From Uloborus plumipes (Eukaryota > Arthropoda > Arachnida > Araneae > Uloboridae): a stretch of DNA of 64,000 nt. Positions 24,168 through 36,250 of the stretch are shown one piece after another. The first letter of the stretch is position 1. Each line of letters starts with the position of its first letter. Position numbers and translations under genes: made by a program. Below the pieces are notes generated by a model. It was not told the DNA's origin. It made no database searches and worked only from the letters and a program-made list of their open reading frames with translations. The stretch spans positions 1 to 64,000 of the forward strand of contig JAXGGA010005243.1 of NCBI GenBank assembly GCA_038373865.1, read 5' to 3'.

Positions 24168-25910
24168 TTGCAGAGAGAAAAATATGAAATTCTTCGATAT
24201 GTTGGAAAAGATTTTAAATGGAAACAATTTAGATGCTACTAAAATGTTCAATGTAGATGAAGCCGGGTCTTTTCACTGTCCAAAAGCCCAAAAATATATT
24301 GACGTATAAAGGTAAACACCAGGTTGTAGCAGTAATGAGTGGTAAACGTGGTAGAAACACAATGGCTATTTGCTGCATGGGTGCAAAGGAATTGCTAGTC
24401 CGCCGTCCCCTCCCCAGTTCCCATGCTTATTTTCAAACTATTATGTTCCATGTATGAGCTTATCGTAAAAGCACCTCCTTGTGCTCAATATGCTTGCTCA
24501 AAAGACTATTGGATCACAAACTATAATTCACACAATGGATATCGCATTCCATCAAAACCGTTAAACCAAGCAATGTATAAAGAGAATGTTCTTCTGTTAA
24601 TGGATAGGCGCAGTAATTACATAAAGAATATTGATTCAATTAACTTGATTATGAACTATATAATAATGATTTCTCTTTAAGCACACCATGCACTTAGATG
24701 TGGTCTGTTTTCAGTCTCTGTCTACATATTTTAATCGAATCGAGCATATGATACATTTATGCCAGAACATCCAATGAGATCCCAATATAGAATAGGACAA
24801 CTGTTTGTTAACTCTTGTGGGCAAGCCGCAATCAAGGTTATGGCAAATGCTGTGAGTTGATCTAAAGAACTAAAGTTTGGCTTGTTAGTTGACACGTGTT
24901 TAAAGACATTGACTTGACTGCAGCAGAGTTAGAAGTAAGTAGTCCGGATGAAACCTATTCAAAGTGAAAAGGCTACGTGTTCGGTTTGAATTATACACGA
25001 TGTACAAGAACTAGCTACGACTTAAATTAGTACAAATTCTGCAGAATCAGAGGATAGTTCCAATCAAAACATAATTGTCAACTCTAACGATGATTTTGCA
25101 AAGCCGGCTCACATATCACCTTTTTGCCTAAAAAAATAGAAGGAACAAAAAGGAAACCTACATCAGCAATCATTCTAACACCACATTAACCCATTAATGC
25201 CTAGCGTCCCTTTTTAGGGACGGTCCAAAAAAGGGTCTGAATTTCCCCAAAATGAACATTTCAACCAAATAATAGTATTTAGTTAGTACCTTGGTATTGT
25301 TTCAATTCGTTATTAACAGATTGCAGCACATAAACATTGTAAAGTGTGTTCTGTAGCAGTTTTAATATGCTCTTTATCAAAAATGACATCGTACACAATC
25401 TCAAGAAAAAAAGCTAAGTTTTCAAAGTGATTCCTAGCTTCCCAGTTTATGTTAATTGCTGATTGTATTTCTTCTTATAAAATGTCTTTTTAAATACTAC
25501 ATCGTAGGCAGAAATTTTTTTTAGTAAAACAAGCATGTACCCTCTGGGGTCTATCGTAACTTTTAAGGGACGATTTTCCTTTCCTTAATAAAACAATTAT
25601 TTTTTACATAATATTTTTAAAATTATTTTTCCTGTCCATTAAACACTGTTTGTAACCAGTATACAAAATATCTTTGAAAAAAAAAATGTCAGGCATTAAT
25701 GGGTAAAAGAGGCATAGACCAGAAAAAGTCGAACACGAAGAAGCAAGAAAAGAAACTTCACAAAACAATTGTCATTGCAATATTTGTCACAGAGAGGAAG
25801 TGCAAAACATAATTAAGTGTATGAAATGCCATCAGCGAGTTTATTAATACTGCCAAAGTGAGTCCGAAGCAAAAGAGATTATATTGCATATCCTGTAAAA
25901 AGACCGTATT
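24168..25910 (+). pseudogene. pogo/Tigger-type transposase pseudogene (DDE_1), interrupted
   Basis: Conserved blocks in order are FNVDEAG then LFTVQKPKNIL and KGKHQVVAVMSG (first catalytic Asp region, about 24245-24345, split by a frameshift), KAPPCAQYACSKDYW (about 24467), and ENVLLLMDRRSNYIKNID (second catalytic block, about 24585). Later pieces are PEHPMRSQYRIGQLF (about 24762), AHISPFCLKK, ILTPH, and beyond the nested insertion a C-x2-C...C-x2-C zinc-binding remnant (about 25775-25850). This order matches the Tigger/jerky family with a C-terminal zinc motif. Multiple stops and frameshifts make it inactive. A TTAA-type MITE splits it at 25186-25707. The family cuts and pastes DNA at TA sites. 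Confidence 0.82.
25186..25707. mobile_element. piggyBac-like MITE nested in the Tigger pseudogene (~520 bp)
   Basis: The left end is TTAA then CCCATTAATGCCT; the right end is AGGCATTAATGGG then TAAA (TTAA with one change). The 13-bp TIRs are perfect. Just inside the left end is a palindromic motif, TCCCTTTTTAGGGA. TTAA target plus CCC...GGG ends are piggyBac hallmarks. The interior is AT-rich with no coding. Transposase-like sequence resumes on the far side (KRGIDQKKSNTKK), so the insertion is younger than the Tigger copy. Confidence 0.85.
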
Positions 25911-25947
25911 GTTCAAATACAAATTATTCTATGATTTCCTGGTTAAT

Positions 25948-26002
25948 GTCCAATTTAGGAAGCTCATGGTTCAATATAGGCGCATATATTCCTAAATTGG
26001 AC
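25948..26002. repeat. Hairpin with perfect 14-bp arms
   Basis: GTCCAATTTAGGAA and its exact complement TTCCTAAATTGGAC are separated by 27 bp. A related motif (ATTGGACCGACGGTCCAAT) lies at about 23893-23911 and another TCCAATATAGG at 26165, so the GGTCCAAT theme brackets the Tigger pseudogene and may be its degraded ends. Confidence 0.7.
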
Positions 26003-26341
26003 TTTTGCAACTTTTTCAAAGATAATTTAAAAAAAAATTATTTTCATATTTTCAGAAAATATTAGCTCCTAGGGTGCTTCTTGATTGAATTGAGCTTACG
26101 ATGCCCTATTTTATATTTTTGTTTTGCTTTACATTTAGCGACAGAATCCTCCTGTTCTTAGGGGGTCCAATATAGGCGGTCTTCCCCTAATTGAAGAGCT
26201 TGGGAGATGAAGGGGTTATGTAACAAAACCCTGATTTAGAGTTGTTTAATTTCAAAGTTTTATTATTGCAGATTTTTGGTTTTCTGGTTTTGTCGTTAAG
26301 TGAGCGTATGAAATCAGTCTAATAACATCAGTTTTTTAATA

Positions 26342-27463
26342 TAGGGGAATGTGGGGCAAAGTGAAATGGTAAAATATTTTCGCAGTTTTGCAGCGCCACC
26401 TTTCTAGCAATATTTTAACTAAGTTCCTAGACAAATAGTTGATTCCTGTCAAAAAATAAATAGCTCCAAAAATCAACGACGAAAATAATGCAAGCTATTT
26501 TCAAAATTTGATACCGTTATTGTAATAATCGTGATTTTTCAAAACTATTTCTTGTTAATGTAAAAGGATAAAATTTTTGTAATTATCATTTAAACTATTA
26601 ATTAAGATCTACTGATGTCCAGTACAGTCCTTATTTGGTTTAGATTAGGCATTTTTTGACTTTAAATGTTCAATGTAATTTGTCAAGTGTATGCGGGGCA
26701 AAGTGGATGGGGCGAAGTGAAATAGCTCATTTTGTTTACTTATTCATTATTAAAAAATAATATAATTTTTTTATTGTCATTTTAACTATTAATTGAGATC
26801 TACTGATGTCCAGTGTAGTCCTTATTTAGTTTATATTAGGCATGTTTTGATTTTAAATATTCAATGTAATTTGTCAAGTGCACGCGGGGCAAAGTGAAAC
26901 AATTCATGCCATTTTCTTATGCATTCATTTACTAAATCACTTACGTATTTCTTCATTTATTAATTTATCCACATTCTTTTACTTAATAATTCACTTATTT
27001 ATTCATTCATTCACTTATTTCATTATTCATTATCTATTTCATTCACTTATTTCATTATTCATTATCTATTTTATTCACTCATTTCTGTTTCTCATATAAT
27101 AATTCATTTATTTGTTTATTTATTTATTCGTTTATTTTTTTCATTAATAATTAATTTATTCGTTTGTTTAGGCATTCATTTGATGAAAATTACGACAACT
27201 GATTAAATAGAAAATGTTTTATTACAGAAAGATTGTATTTTTCACTTTGCCCCATATTCTTTTAAGGTGAAAATTTTTCACCTTTTTTTGAAGGTACAAA
27301 ATAACTGCCAAAAATGAAAAATAACATTTCAACGATAGTCGTAAAACAGAATTCATTATTCATTCTTTATGTACAATGATTTTCAGAACAAATTTCGAGT
27401 TTGTTTATTTTGAAACAAGTGTGCTAACTTAACTATTTCACTTTGTACCACATTCCCCAACTA
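26342..27463. mobile_element. Non-autonomous element with GGGGAATGTGGGGCAAAGTG ends (~1.1 kb)
   Basis: TA-bounded, with imperfect ~27-bp terminal inverted repeats: left GGGGAATGTGGGGCAAAGTG; right complement reads GGGGAATGTGGTACAAAGTG. The interior carries a two-copy direct repeat (26593-26705 and 26784-26897) and a pyrimidine-rich TTCATT/TTATT tract (about 26920-27180). It has no coding. Confidence 0.75.
26593..26897 (+). repeat. Two direct repeats of ~113 bp (period ~191)
   Basis: Both copies run from AACTATTAATT(A/G)AGATCTA through CTGATGTCCAGT to GCGGGGCAAAGTG. Because each ends in GGGGCAAAGTG, which also forms the element terminus, internal copies of the end appear to have been duplicated. 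Confidence 0.85.
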
Positions 27464-29214
27464 AGTTTTACTTGCTTGCCTGTATCCATTACTTGAAAGT
27501 TTTTCTTGAAAACAAAAAATGAGTCTTTATTTGAAATGGAATAGTATCACATCTTTTGATACACTAATAACAAGCTTCTCACTTTTAAAAGAAAAATTCA
27601 GTTTTGGTCTGAATCTGTTGAAAAGAGGGAGATAAAGGGTTTTTCTCTTTTAAAATGATGTTTCAAAGGAAAATAATATGGTGCCTTTAAGGAGCTCTTT
27701 GTTTGATAAAATATGTGAACTCTTTCGAAGCATGTAGTTGTTTTCTGAGCACTATATACGTACTTCCCGACATCTCAAGATTAAATGAGAGAGATCATGC
27801 ATTTATGGTCGCATCGTTTTCTTCTATGGTCGCACCGTCGTAATTTCAAAATGCCCGTTTGTTCGACATAACTTTTGATTACAACTTAAAATCTGCCTCC
27901 CAGAATAATTAACCAATCCTCTCCCTCACTGTTTTGTCTGGCCATGAAAGCAAAAAATAACAACCTCTCATTATAAAAGCAAACCATGTGCTTTCAAATG
28001 CCACAACGTACCTTTGAAAATTCGCATTTTTCATCAATAGAGTCACTAAAACCTCATACGAAGTTGTCTAGATACTATACTTAATTTTTAACTAAAGATG
28101 TGTGCTAAAAATTAAACCCAATACATTTAAATTGTGACAGTTAAAACAACATGTCACTCTTCTTTTCTAATTAGTTCGATGCTCAATTTGGAAGTTTAAT
28201 GATTTTATTACTTTATAAAATTCTGTCTGTTCAGTTTATTTTTGAACTCCAGAAATTTTAAATCAAGTTCAGCAATGTAAGCTACCTGCCTAAAGCTTTT
28301 CTAAATATTAATGTTCGCTTCTACTTTGTAATGATCCATTTAATTAAGTTCAGTTACCTACACTAGATCTATTCACTCTAATGACCGGGGTACGCAGTGA
28401 ATATTGGTTTATAAAAGAGGTCCGCCAGCTGTAAAATTTCGGAATCTCTGCTTTAAAAAAAGCTGTTTATCAGATTTGGATAATTCATCTTTCTCAATTT
28501 TCAGTTTCTCATGCAGTTATAATTCCATTTTTTGACATGACATGATTCACTTTTATGCAAAACCAACATACTAGAAAGTCCGCTTTTTAAAACCATTTTT
28601 AACGCAGCTGTCAGAAATAGTTGAACACCTGCCTATCCTTCAAGTTAGAGCATTTTTGCGTGAATTTGTAATGTGCGCAACATATGCATTTTCTGAATTT
28701 GATATGTTCGAAATTTCACCGGTTTTCACAGCCTAGAACATTTGCGCTACCAAGGGGGAAAATGCACATTTCACCGAATACTGAATACTATTTTCATTTC
28801 CTTTTTTTAAGGAAAGAAAATATTAATATATGTATTTGATTACTATATGTATGAACTTTTATGCAAATAACTATTTGAGTTACACTAAAAGTTAAGAAAT
28901 AAGGTAGGTGCTATTTAATATCCTCGTCTTATTAAGTAAAACAAGTCATTTGATATGTTAGATTTTCCTATTTATTTACTTCTTTTGAAATCCTCAATCA
29001 CTTCCACATTAATAACATGAAAGTTCAACTCAAATGCCGTAGTCGTGCGTTGTCAACTAAAGAAAAATGAATATAGAGGTAAATAAGTAAATAAAAACTG
29101 TAACTCGACCACGAGAAAAACACAAAAAGATAAAAACAAGTCAGAAGTTGATTACGATTACAGTCTTTTTAAGTAAGATTAATCATTTACTATTAAATTT
29201 TTTTAACAGTTTAA
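27464..29214. other. AT-rich intronic stretch, nothing recognised
   Basis: No open frame with a recognisable domain, no clear repeat boundaries and no strong hairpin seen. Confidence 0.5.
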
Positions 29215-30739
29215 TACACTGCGATGCAAAAGTTTAGACAAAATGCAAATATGTGAATAAAAAGAAAACTATTCAACGAAATGCTTTCAAATTTCCACTG
29301 CAGGTACACAATATGGTCCCAAATACGTGTCTGGAGTTATTATAACTATAACTGGAATAAAATTTTGGATGTTACAAAATATATTTTTTTTACATTGTTG
29401 CAAAAGTTTAGACAATAGTCAGATTTTATATCCCTTGAAATGTGATTGGTGGAGGAAATGGGGGACTGTATTATTCATTTATAAAGTGCAGAGATTGCTG
29501 AATAAATAATCAAAATCTCAAAAGCTCTTTAGTTCTCATGTTAAGAAGATGAGAAAGTTTGGAAACCGAAATTTGAAAATGAACCTACTTTATTAATTTT
29601 TGTCTTTTAAATCGGCTCTAGTATGGTAGTATATTGTTTTTTACTTTGTGGAGAGCTAATTCATACATGCGTATCGATCAAAAAGTCCAAGAAAAATTAT
29701 ATTTCTTAATTATGAAGGAATTGAAAAAACTGCTCAAACTGACGATTCGCCCTTTAATCCTACAATACTTCAACTTGGGTCAAAAACAGCACATGACAGC
29801 ATAAGTAGATGAGCAACTGAATCGGAATGCATAAAAAAAACAAAGAATTGTGCTTGAGCCTTTTCAGACAGAGTGTCCCAAATAAACCAGATTTTATTGG
29901 TAAAAACAGCACAGCATATGATCATTGGATATTTCTCAAGTCCCGCGAAAAGAATTCTAATCCGATTAGGCCATCCCAATTTTAATAATTTTTATCAAAA
30001 AAAGTACCATTCATTTTTTATTCTCGAGGATACATATGCTGCTTTTCACATTAAAATCTGGCTTATTTGGGACACTCTGTCTGAAAAGGCTCAAGCACAA
30101 TTCTTTGTTTTTTTTATGCACTCCGATTCAGTTGTTCATCTACTTATGCTGTCACGTGCTGTTTTTGACCCAAGTTGAAGTTTTGTAGGATTAAGGGGCG
30201 AATCGTCAGTCTGAGCCGTTTTTTCAATTCCTTCATCCTTAAGAAATATAATTTTTCTTGGACTTTTTGATCGATACGCATGTCTGAATTTGCTCTCCAC
30301 AAAGTAAAAAGCAAAGTACTACCATACTTGACCCGATTTAAACTGCAAAAAATTAATAAAGTAGGTTCATTTTCAAATTTCGGCTTCCAAACTTTCTCAT
30401 CTTCTTTACACGAGAACTAAAGAGCTTTTGAGATTTTGATTATTTATTCAGCAATCTCTGCACTTTATAAATGAATAATACAGTCCCGCATTTCCTCCAC
30501 CAATCACATTTCAAGGGATATTTGGATAAAATCTGACTATTGTCTAAACTTTTGCAACAATGTACAAAAGTATATTTTGTACTATCCAAAATTTGATTCC
30601 AGTTATAGTTATAATAACTCCAGACACGTATTTGGGACCATATTGTGTACCTGCAGTAGAAATTTGAAAGCATTTCGTTGAATAGTTTTCTTTTTATTCA
30701 CATATTTGCATTTTGTCTAAACTTTTGCATCGCAATGTA
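29215..30739. mobile_element. Foldback element, ~1.5-kb near-perfect palindrome, Tc1-like ends
   Basis: Two arms of about 690 bp (29217 to ~29910 and ~30045 to 30737) are inverted copies with few differences, joined by a ~135-bp spacer. Termini are TA then CA(C/T)TGCGATGCAAAAG, running into TTTAGACAAAATGC, the style of Tc1/mariner ends. A second GCAAAAGTTTAGACAATAG motif lies about 180 bp inside each arm. Short open frames in the arms are mirror images of each other and are not genes. Confidence 0.9.
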
Positions 30740-31078
30740 TAATAAACAAATAATTTAATGTACCATGCTTGTAAATCAAACTAAAATGCTTGCTTATGTA
30801 TAAAATTAAAATGCTTGCTTTTATTTTTTGAAAAAGCTCGACTACAGCATTAATGTTTTACTGTTTTAATGTTATTAATGTGAAAGTGGTAGATGATTTC
30901 GATAGAAATAAATAAATATCTGATACATCAAATGACTTGTTTTACTCAAAGAGACAATGATGTTAAACAGTACCTATCTTGTTTCTTACCTTTTAAAGTT
31001 TTTTTTTTCGCAGCCGATTACAGTTCTTTTTCAAACCTTTCATAAACTAGTGAGTAACCGCCTCTAAACAAGGGCTAA

Positions 31079-31129
31079 GGCAAAAATCCTCTTATAGAGC
31101 AAACTTTGCTCTATAAAAGGATTTTTGCC
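31079..31129. repeat. 51-bp hairpin with ~25-bp arms
   Basis: GGCAAAAATCCT and AGGATTTTTGCC, extended by TATAGAGCAAA / TTTGCTCTATA, form an almost gapless stem with essentially no loop. Confidence 0.9.
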
Positions 31130-31399
31130 TCCAACTCATTTACTTTCGTATTCCATGCTCATGAGTGCATAATAAGCACGAAACTGCAGTCCATGGATCG
31201 AAATAAACGAGTTGGCGGTGTATTGCAACTTTCAAAAAATGTCCATTCGCAAAATGAACTAAAAACAAAAGGAAGATCTTGAAATCTCGCTAATTTTTGT
31301 AGTATATCAGCTTTTAATTTTCATTACTATCAGTTAATGAACAATTTTATGCAAATACTTATTGTAGTTGAGGCGTTTATAACAAAATCAGCTCAATAA

Positions 31400-32010
31400 A
31401 TTTTTAACAATTTACAGGAGAGACAAAAACATTCCATATATTGGGGTTTTTCAAAGGAAACCGGTATTTTGGTCAGGCATAATATACTTTGTAATCAGTA
31501 GGCTGTATTAGTGCGTCCTGAGTTGGGGGGATATTTTCGATTTCCCTTCCTTTAGAGAAGAATCAAGTTTTCCGCACGGCGTTGACGGTATCATCTTCAC
31601 TGCATCTATCATATAATACTACGACTTACTTTTTCAGCCCAGGAACCATACACAGTATTTCTGCTGGAGTAAGGGGTTGCGAAAGAGATTTAAATACTTC
31701 GTTAAGAGCAGGTAAAGATTGCCATGCTGACCAAGCCGATCGTTTTCATTTGTTTCTAAAAGACGAAGTTGTGTCACAACCTGTAAAAGCGTGGAACACT
31801 TCAAGTCCTGAACACTTTTCTGGACCAAGTCGTTTAGCAATGTCGCAGATATCAAAGATTTGGTACGATTTTCCTGTACCTAACTGGCACCAACCACAGC
31901 TGATCACATCCCTGGAGGTCTTGAAGAAGCGCAGTGGCCAAGACGACAACATCGGTGTCCACTGTCCTGATGAAAATTCGACTGCAACCGTCCCAAGTAG
32001 CATACTTCGT
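31400..32010 (-). pseudogene. Pseudogene of a HAFTGCDT-motif repeat-associated protein family
   Basis: On the minus strand the fragment reads ICDIAKRLGPEKC, then FHAFTGCDTTSSF, then WQSLPALNEVFKSL, VVVLYDRCSEDDTVNAVRK and ENIPPTQDALIQPT, in three pieces separated by a frameshift and stops. I know this motif order from multicopy, transposon-associated uncharacterised proteins in invertebrate genomes; its biochemical role is unknown to me. The plus-strand open frame over the same bases is its antisense shadow. It is decayed, and a small insertion (31991-32098) abuts its 5' side. Confidence 0.75.
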
Positions 32011-32098
32011 TTTTTAAAGGTTGTAAAATGGTTATTAACGTTGTAACAACCGATTAAAAACGTTTATAAAACGTTTAAACGTTTTTTGTGCTACCTAG
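31991..32098. mobile_element. Possible short MITE (~108 bp)
   Basis: Ends are TCCCAAGTAGCA and its loose complement TGCTACCTAGGA. The interior has AAACG/CGTTT inverted motifs (AACGTTTATAAAACGTTTAAACGTTT). Borders are approximate. Confidence 0.4.
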
Positions 32099-32107
32099 GA
32101 GGTGATG

Positions 32108-33321
32108 CACATGTATTTTCATAAGTAGCATCAAGTTAGTTACAAAGGAAACTGAAAAAAGTCGGAAAATTTAGCAGTTTTTCGCAAAAACAAATATTTG
32201 TTGCTTCGCGATTATAAAAGAACTATCCAACTTACAGACTTCAATTTTGCCTTAAATGAAAGCCAAATAAGTGTACTGAAACTCAATGTCCATTTTTTTA
32301 CTTGTAGAGTAGGAATTTCTGTTGCTATTCGGTCCGAAATGTGATTAAAGCGTGTTTTTTTTTTTTTTTTTCATTTTTTGCAAAAAATGACACATTTTCG
32401 AAGTACGATATTTCCTCAACTATTCGTCTTACAGAGCACCACGTGAGCTTAAATTCTGCGAAATTTAGTGTTCTTTAAAATGGGTAGCCACATGTATTTT
32501 CATAAGTTGCATAAAGTTGGAGTTACAAAGGAAAAACTGAAAAAAGTCGGAAAATTTCGAGGTTTTTCGCAAAAACAAATATTTGTTGTTTCGAGATTAT
32601 AAAAGAACTATTCAACTTACAGACTTCAATTTTGCCTTAAATGAAAGCCAATTAAATATACTGTAACTTAATGTACAATTTTTACTTGTAGAGTAGGAAT
32701 TTATGTCGGTATTTGTTCCGAAATGTGATTAAAGCATGTTTTTTTTTGCGCTTTTCGCAAAAAATGACCCTTTCTGAAATACGATATCTCCTAAACTATT
32801 CGGCTCACAGAGCACCACGTGAGCTTAAATTCTTCGAAATTTAGTGTTCTTTAAAATGGGTAGCCACATGTATTTCATAAGTTGCACAAAGTTAGAGTTA
32901 CAAAGGAAACACTGAAAAAAGTCGGAAAATTTCGAGGTTTTTCCCAAAAACAAATATTTGGTATTTCGAGATTATTAAGAACTATTCAACTTACAGACTT
33001 CAATTTTGCCTTAAAAGAAAGCCAATTAAATGTACTGTAACTTAATGTACAATTTTTACTTGTAGAGTAGGAATTTATGTCCATATATGGTCCAAAATGT
33101 GATTAAAGCATGTTTTTTTTTTGCGTTTTTCGCAAAAAATGACCCTCTTTGAAATACGATATCTCCTAAACTATTCGGCTCACAGAGCACCACGTGAGCT
33201 TAAATTCTTCGAAATTTAGTGTTCTTTAAAATGGGTAGCCACATGCTTATTCAAAAGTTGCATAGTTTAGGAGTTATAAGGGGAAAACTGAAAAAAGTCG
33301 GAAAATTTCGTAGTTTTTCGC
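32108..33321 (+). repeat. Tandem repeat, ~376-381 bp unit, three copies plus a partial
   Basis: Units start CACATGTATTTTCATAAGT at 32108, 32489 and 32865; a partial copy starts at 33240. Each holds CTGAAAAAAGTCGGAAAATT, AACTTACAGACTTCAATTTT, a T-run before CGCAAAAAATGAC, and GAGCACCACGTGAGCTTAAA. Copies 2 and 3 are closest. No coding capacity. Could be a small satellite or the interior array of a larger element. Confidence 0.92.
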
Positions 33322-35624
33322 GAGTTACGCGGCGAGCACAAGTTTTAGAAAACTGCAAACTTAGATTTACACTACCCTAGGTGACTCAAACAACATATTA
33401 AAAAATTAGAACTACAACATGATGTGCGAATTTAATGTCTAATATGACTGGACTGCAAGTCCTATGCGCGCGTAAAATAACTTTGAGACTCTATAAAAAA
33501 TGATCCAAGTAACTTAGCGAATGCCTCCGTGCCTAAAAACGTTCAAAAAAGGTCCCAAAACAAGAATCTTAAAAAAAATTGCTTTTACCTCGAAGTGCAC
33601 AATTCGGCCAAAATTTGGCTTTATGCCGCTCTACTATACTCTGAAACTTCCTGGAACTTCCAGTTACGTCTATTACTCCTTCACGACAAGCAAGAATAGC
33701 TGAAAAAGTAGTCGCTTGTCAAATTTTGTACTACTCTAAAAGCTCTAATGTACCCAAGCAAGAATTTTCTCTCCTTCTACAGCGTGGAAGAACGATTGTC
33801 GAGAAGGAAAAACGATTGACCAATCAAATGACAGTATTTTCAGTATATCTCTTTCGCGTTACATCAACATTCGCGCGTGCATTTCGCTTTAACTTTCTGG
33901 TTTAGCTTAGCCTCCGAAATAGATGGCAAAAATATTCGAGAGCCAAATATTAAAAGCATTCGGGCAGATTAAGGTGATGTGTTTCAGGAATTTAAAAATA
34001 TTCGAATTTTAAATCGCAATTAGTACATCTTTTCAACACATACGAGCATACAAGCTCGAAATACATTATACGAATTCATTTCATTGTATCAAATGCTTTG
34101 AACTAAACATGAAAAAATTTATAAATACTTTTAAAAAATAATACTAATATTTAAAAATATTTCTCAAATTAAATCATTTAACTTCATGACTTTGTCTTCA
34201 GCGATATTTTGACTTTATCGCAATAATAGTTTTAAATTCAGGCTTTAAGTAAAAGTCCCCTTTTTGCGTTACTCATTTTTGTTTTCACAATAATAGTTGT
34301 ATTTTCAGTCCTTAAATACTAAGTAAAGAAAAAATACATGTCTGGGCAGGGCAAATAAAGGCCTTAAATACATCTAAAGTTTTTAAAATGGAGAAATTTC
34401 ATATCGCACTATGACAAGACACAAAATAAATTTAAAAATACTCTTTCGAAAACTTGAAATTCAAAATATATTACTACTTCATTATATTGTTTTTATTTTG
34501 GGGGGGGGGGCAGCACATAAAGCTTGAGCTCAATGTCCTACAAAGTCGTGCCCTGTGTCTAGGTATCACTTTTTCAAAACGTGTATTTAAGACTTTTAGT
34601 ATACTCTGTAATTACATTTTAGTTCAAATTCAGGGGGTAAAAATTAATTTCAAGTCAGTACTGAATTTTTAATTTAAAAATAGAGTCAAACTGTAACGTC
34701 AGTCAACGTGGAATGACCCTGTATTTAAAACATTTGTTGTTTGAGAGGGGTAAAAATTACTGCATGTGCTGCGCTTTCTGCAATGATTTTGATAGACTCA
34801 ATTTTGCTTTTCACGATATTTTGGCCTTTTCGCAATAAAATATATATATTCACTCTCTAAATATTGAGTACAAGTCCCTATTTTTGGGGCAATGCATAAG
34901 AGAAAAATGGAGATCCTAAATCACATGTCTGCGGATCTTTTTTCCAAAATGCATTTACAACACTTTATGTTTGAGAATTGAACGAAACAAATTCATGTTT
35001 TATGCTTTTGCTATCATTTTAAGACTTGAAAAACGATGATTCAATTATTCTGTGAGGAAAAATTAAACTTAAATACGATACGATAAAAACGAAATGCTTC
35101 CCCCCTCCCATGGTAGAAAATAGAATTTGAGTAAAGAGCTCATTTTATTAAAGGAAATCCCCCCTTGGGTTAGACCGACACCCTGATTAAGTAAATATAT
35201 AAATTCAAGTTTTGGGCATACCTTAAAGTAATTTCAATTTTCAAAATTTTGGCCAATTTCTCAGTAAAATAAGATGATTATAGATAATCGGCAAAGTTGC
35301 AGAGTTCCAATTACTGCCGATAAATGGATGCCTCTCCCAAATTCAAACTCAAAATAAAGAAAAAATCTTGACTCTCAATGTAAAAACATACTCTAAATCA
35401 CATTTTCAGAACTTATAAACATTATGGCACACTCCGCGTTGAGAAAAAATGGAATAAACAAACAGCTTCTCACTGCCGAGGAAGGCATCTTACGTCTTCT
35501 TACCCTGTCGTAAACTTCTCGGCGTGATTCTAGATACCCTAAATTAAAAGTGGCTTTGAGATTAGCGATTATTCGTGTCTCACGAGATGTGACGCCACGG
35601 GGCACAAAAAACCCGTATTCTCGG
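33322..35624. other. AT-rich intronic stretch, nothing recognised
   Basis: Contains a G-run (about 34500-34511) and scattered short open frames without domains. No repeat borders found. Confidence 0.45.
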
Positions 35625-36250
35625 TGTCGACTATATTGACGATACAATGAGAGTAGGGCCCCAGAATCGGCTTGTCAAGGACAAACAACTTTGACACTCT
35701 CCACCCTTTTTCATTTCTGGTTGCCATGGTTACGGCATTGTGATATACCCCCCCCCCTTTTAATGGCAACCGAGGTTCCAATTTAAAATTGTAAAATGCA
35801 CAGTAATAAACTGTAAAACTAGCAATTTTAGTTTCTTTCTGCAAAGCTAGAAATTTTACAATTTATTGCCGTAAAATTTTGCAATATTATACTTTAAAAG
35901 CAACAGTATAATACTAGCAGACGAGGTTCCAGTTTAAAACTGTAAAATTCACGGTAATAAACTGTAAAATTAGCAATTTTAGTTTTTTTTTGCTGTAAAA
36001 TTAGTAATGTTACAATCTAGTGCTGTAAAGTTCGTTTTACATTTTATTACTGTAAATTAAATTTTTTTTTTACAGTTTATTGCTATAAAATTAGCTGTAT
36101 TATACTGCAAAAACAACATTCATGTTTTACAGTGTGGGCAAAATGTTTATTGCACAGTAACCATGACAACCAGAAGGAGAAAAGGGTAGAGAGTTGGAAA
36201 GTTATTTAGCCTTTGCGGAGCCGATTATCGTTGCATGGACTATAGTATAT
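35625..36250. mobile_element. Inverted-repeat element with internal CTGTAAAATTAGCAATTTTA array
   Basis: Long imperfect terminal inverted repeats (~70 bp or more) pair CAGAATCGGCTTGTCAAGGA...CATTTCTGGTTGCCATGGTT on the left with complements of AACCATGACAACCAGAAGGA...GAGCCGATTATCG on the right. Between about 35790 and 36130 the motif ACTGTAAAATTAGCAATTTT and variants recurs several times, often as AAAATTGC/GCAATTTT palindromes. No coding. Confidence 0.7.

Noticed and set aside
29770..30673. Mirror-image short open frames of about 70-100 aa
   Set aside because: They are produced by the two arms of the foldback element and have no independent support.
31582..32046. 154-aa plus-strand frame
   Set aside because: It is antisense to the recognisable HAFTGCDT-family pseudogene.
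32108..33321. CRISPR-like array
   Set aside because: Units are ~376 bp tandem duplications in eukaryotic intronic DNA with no spacer structure.
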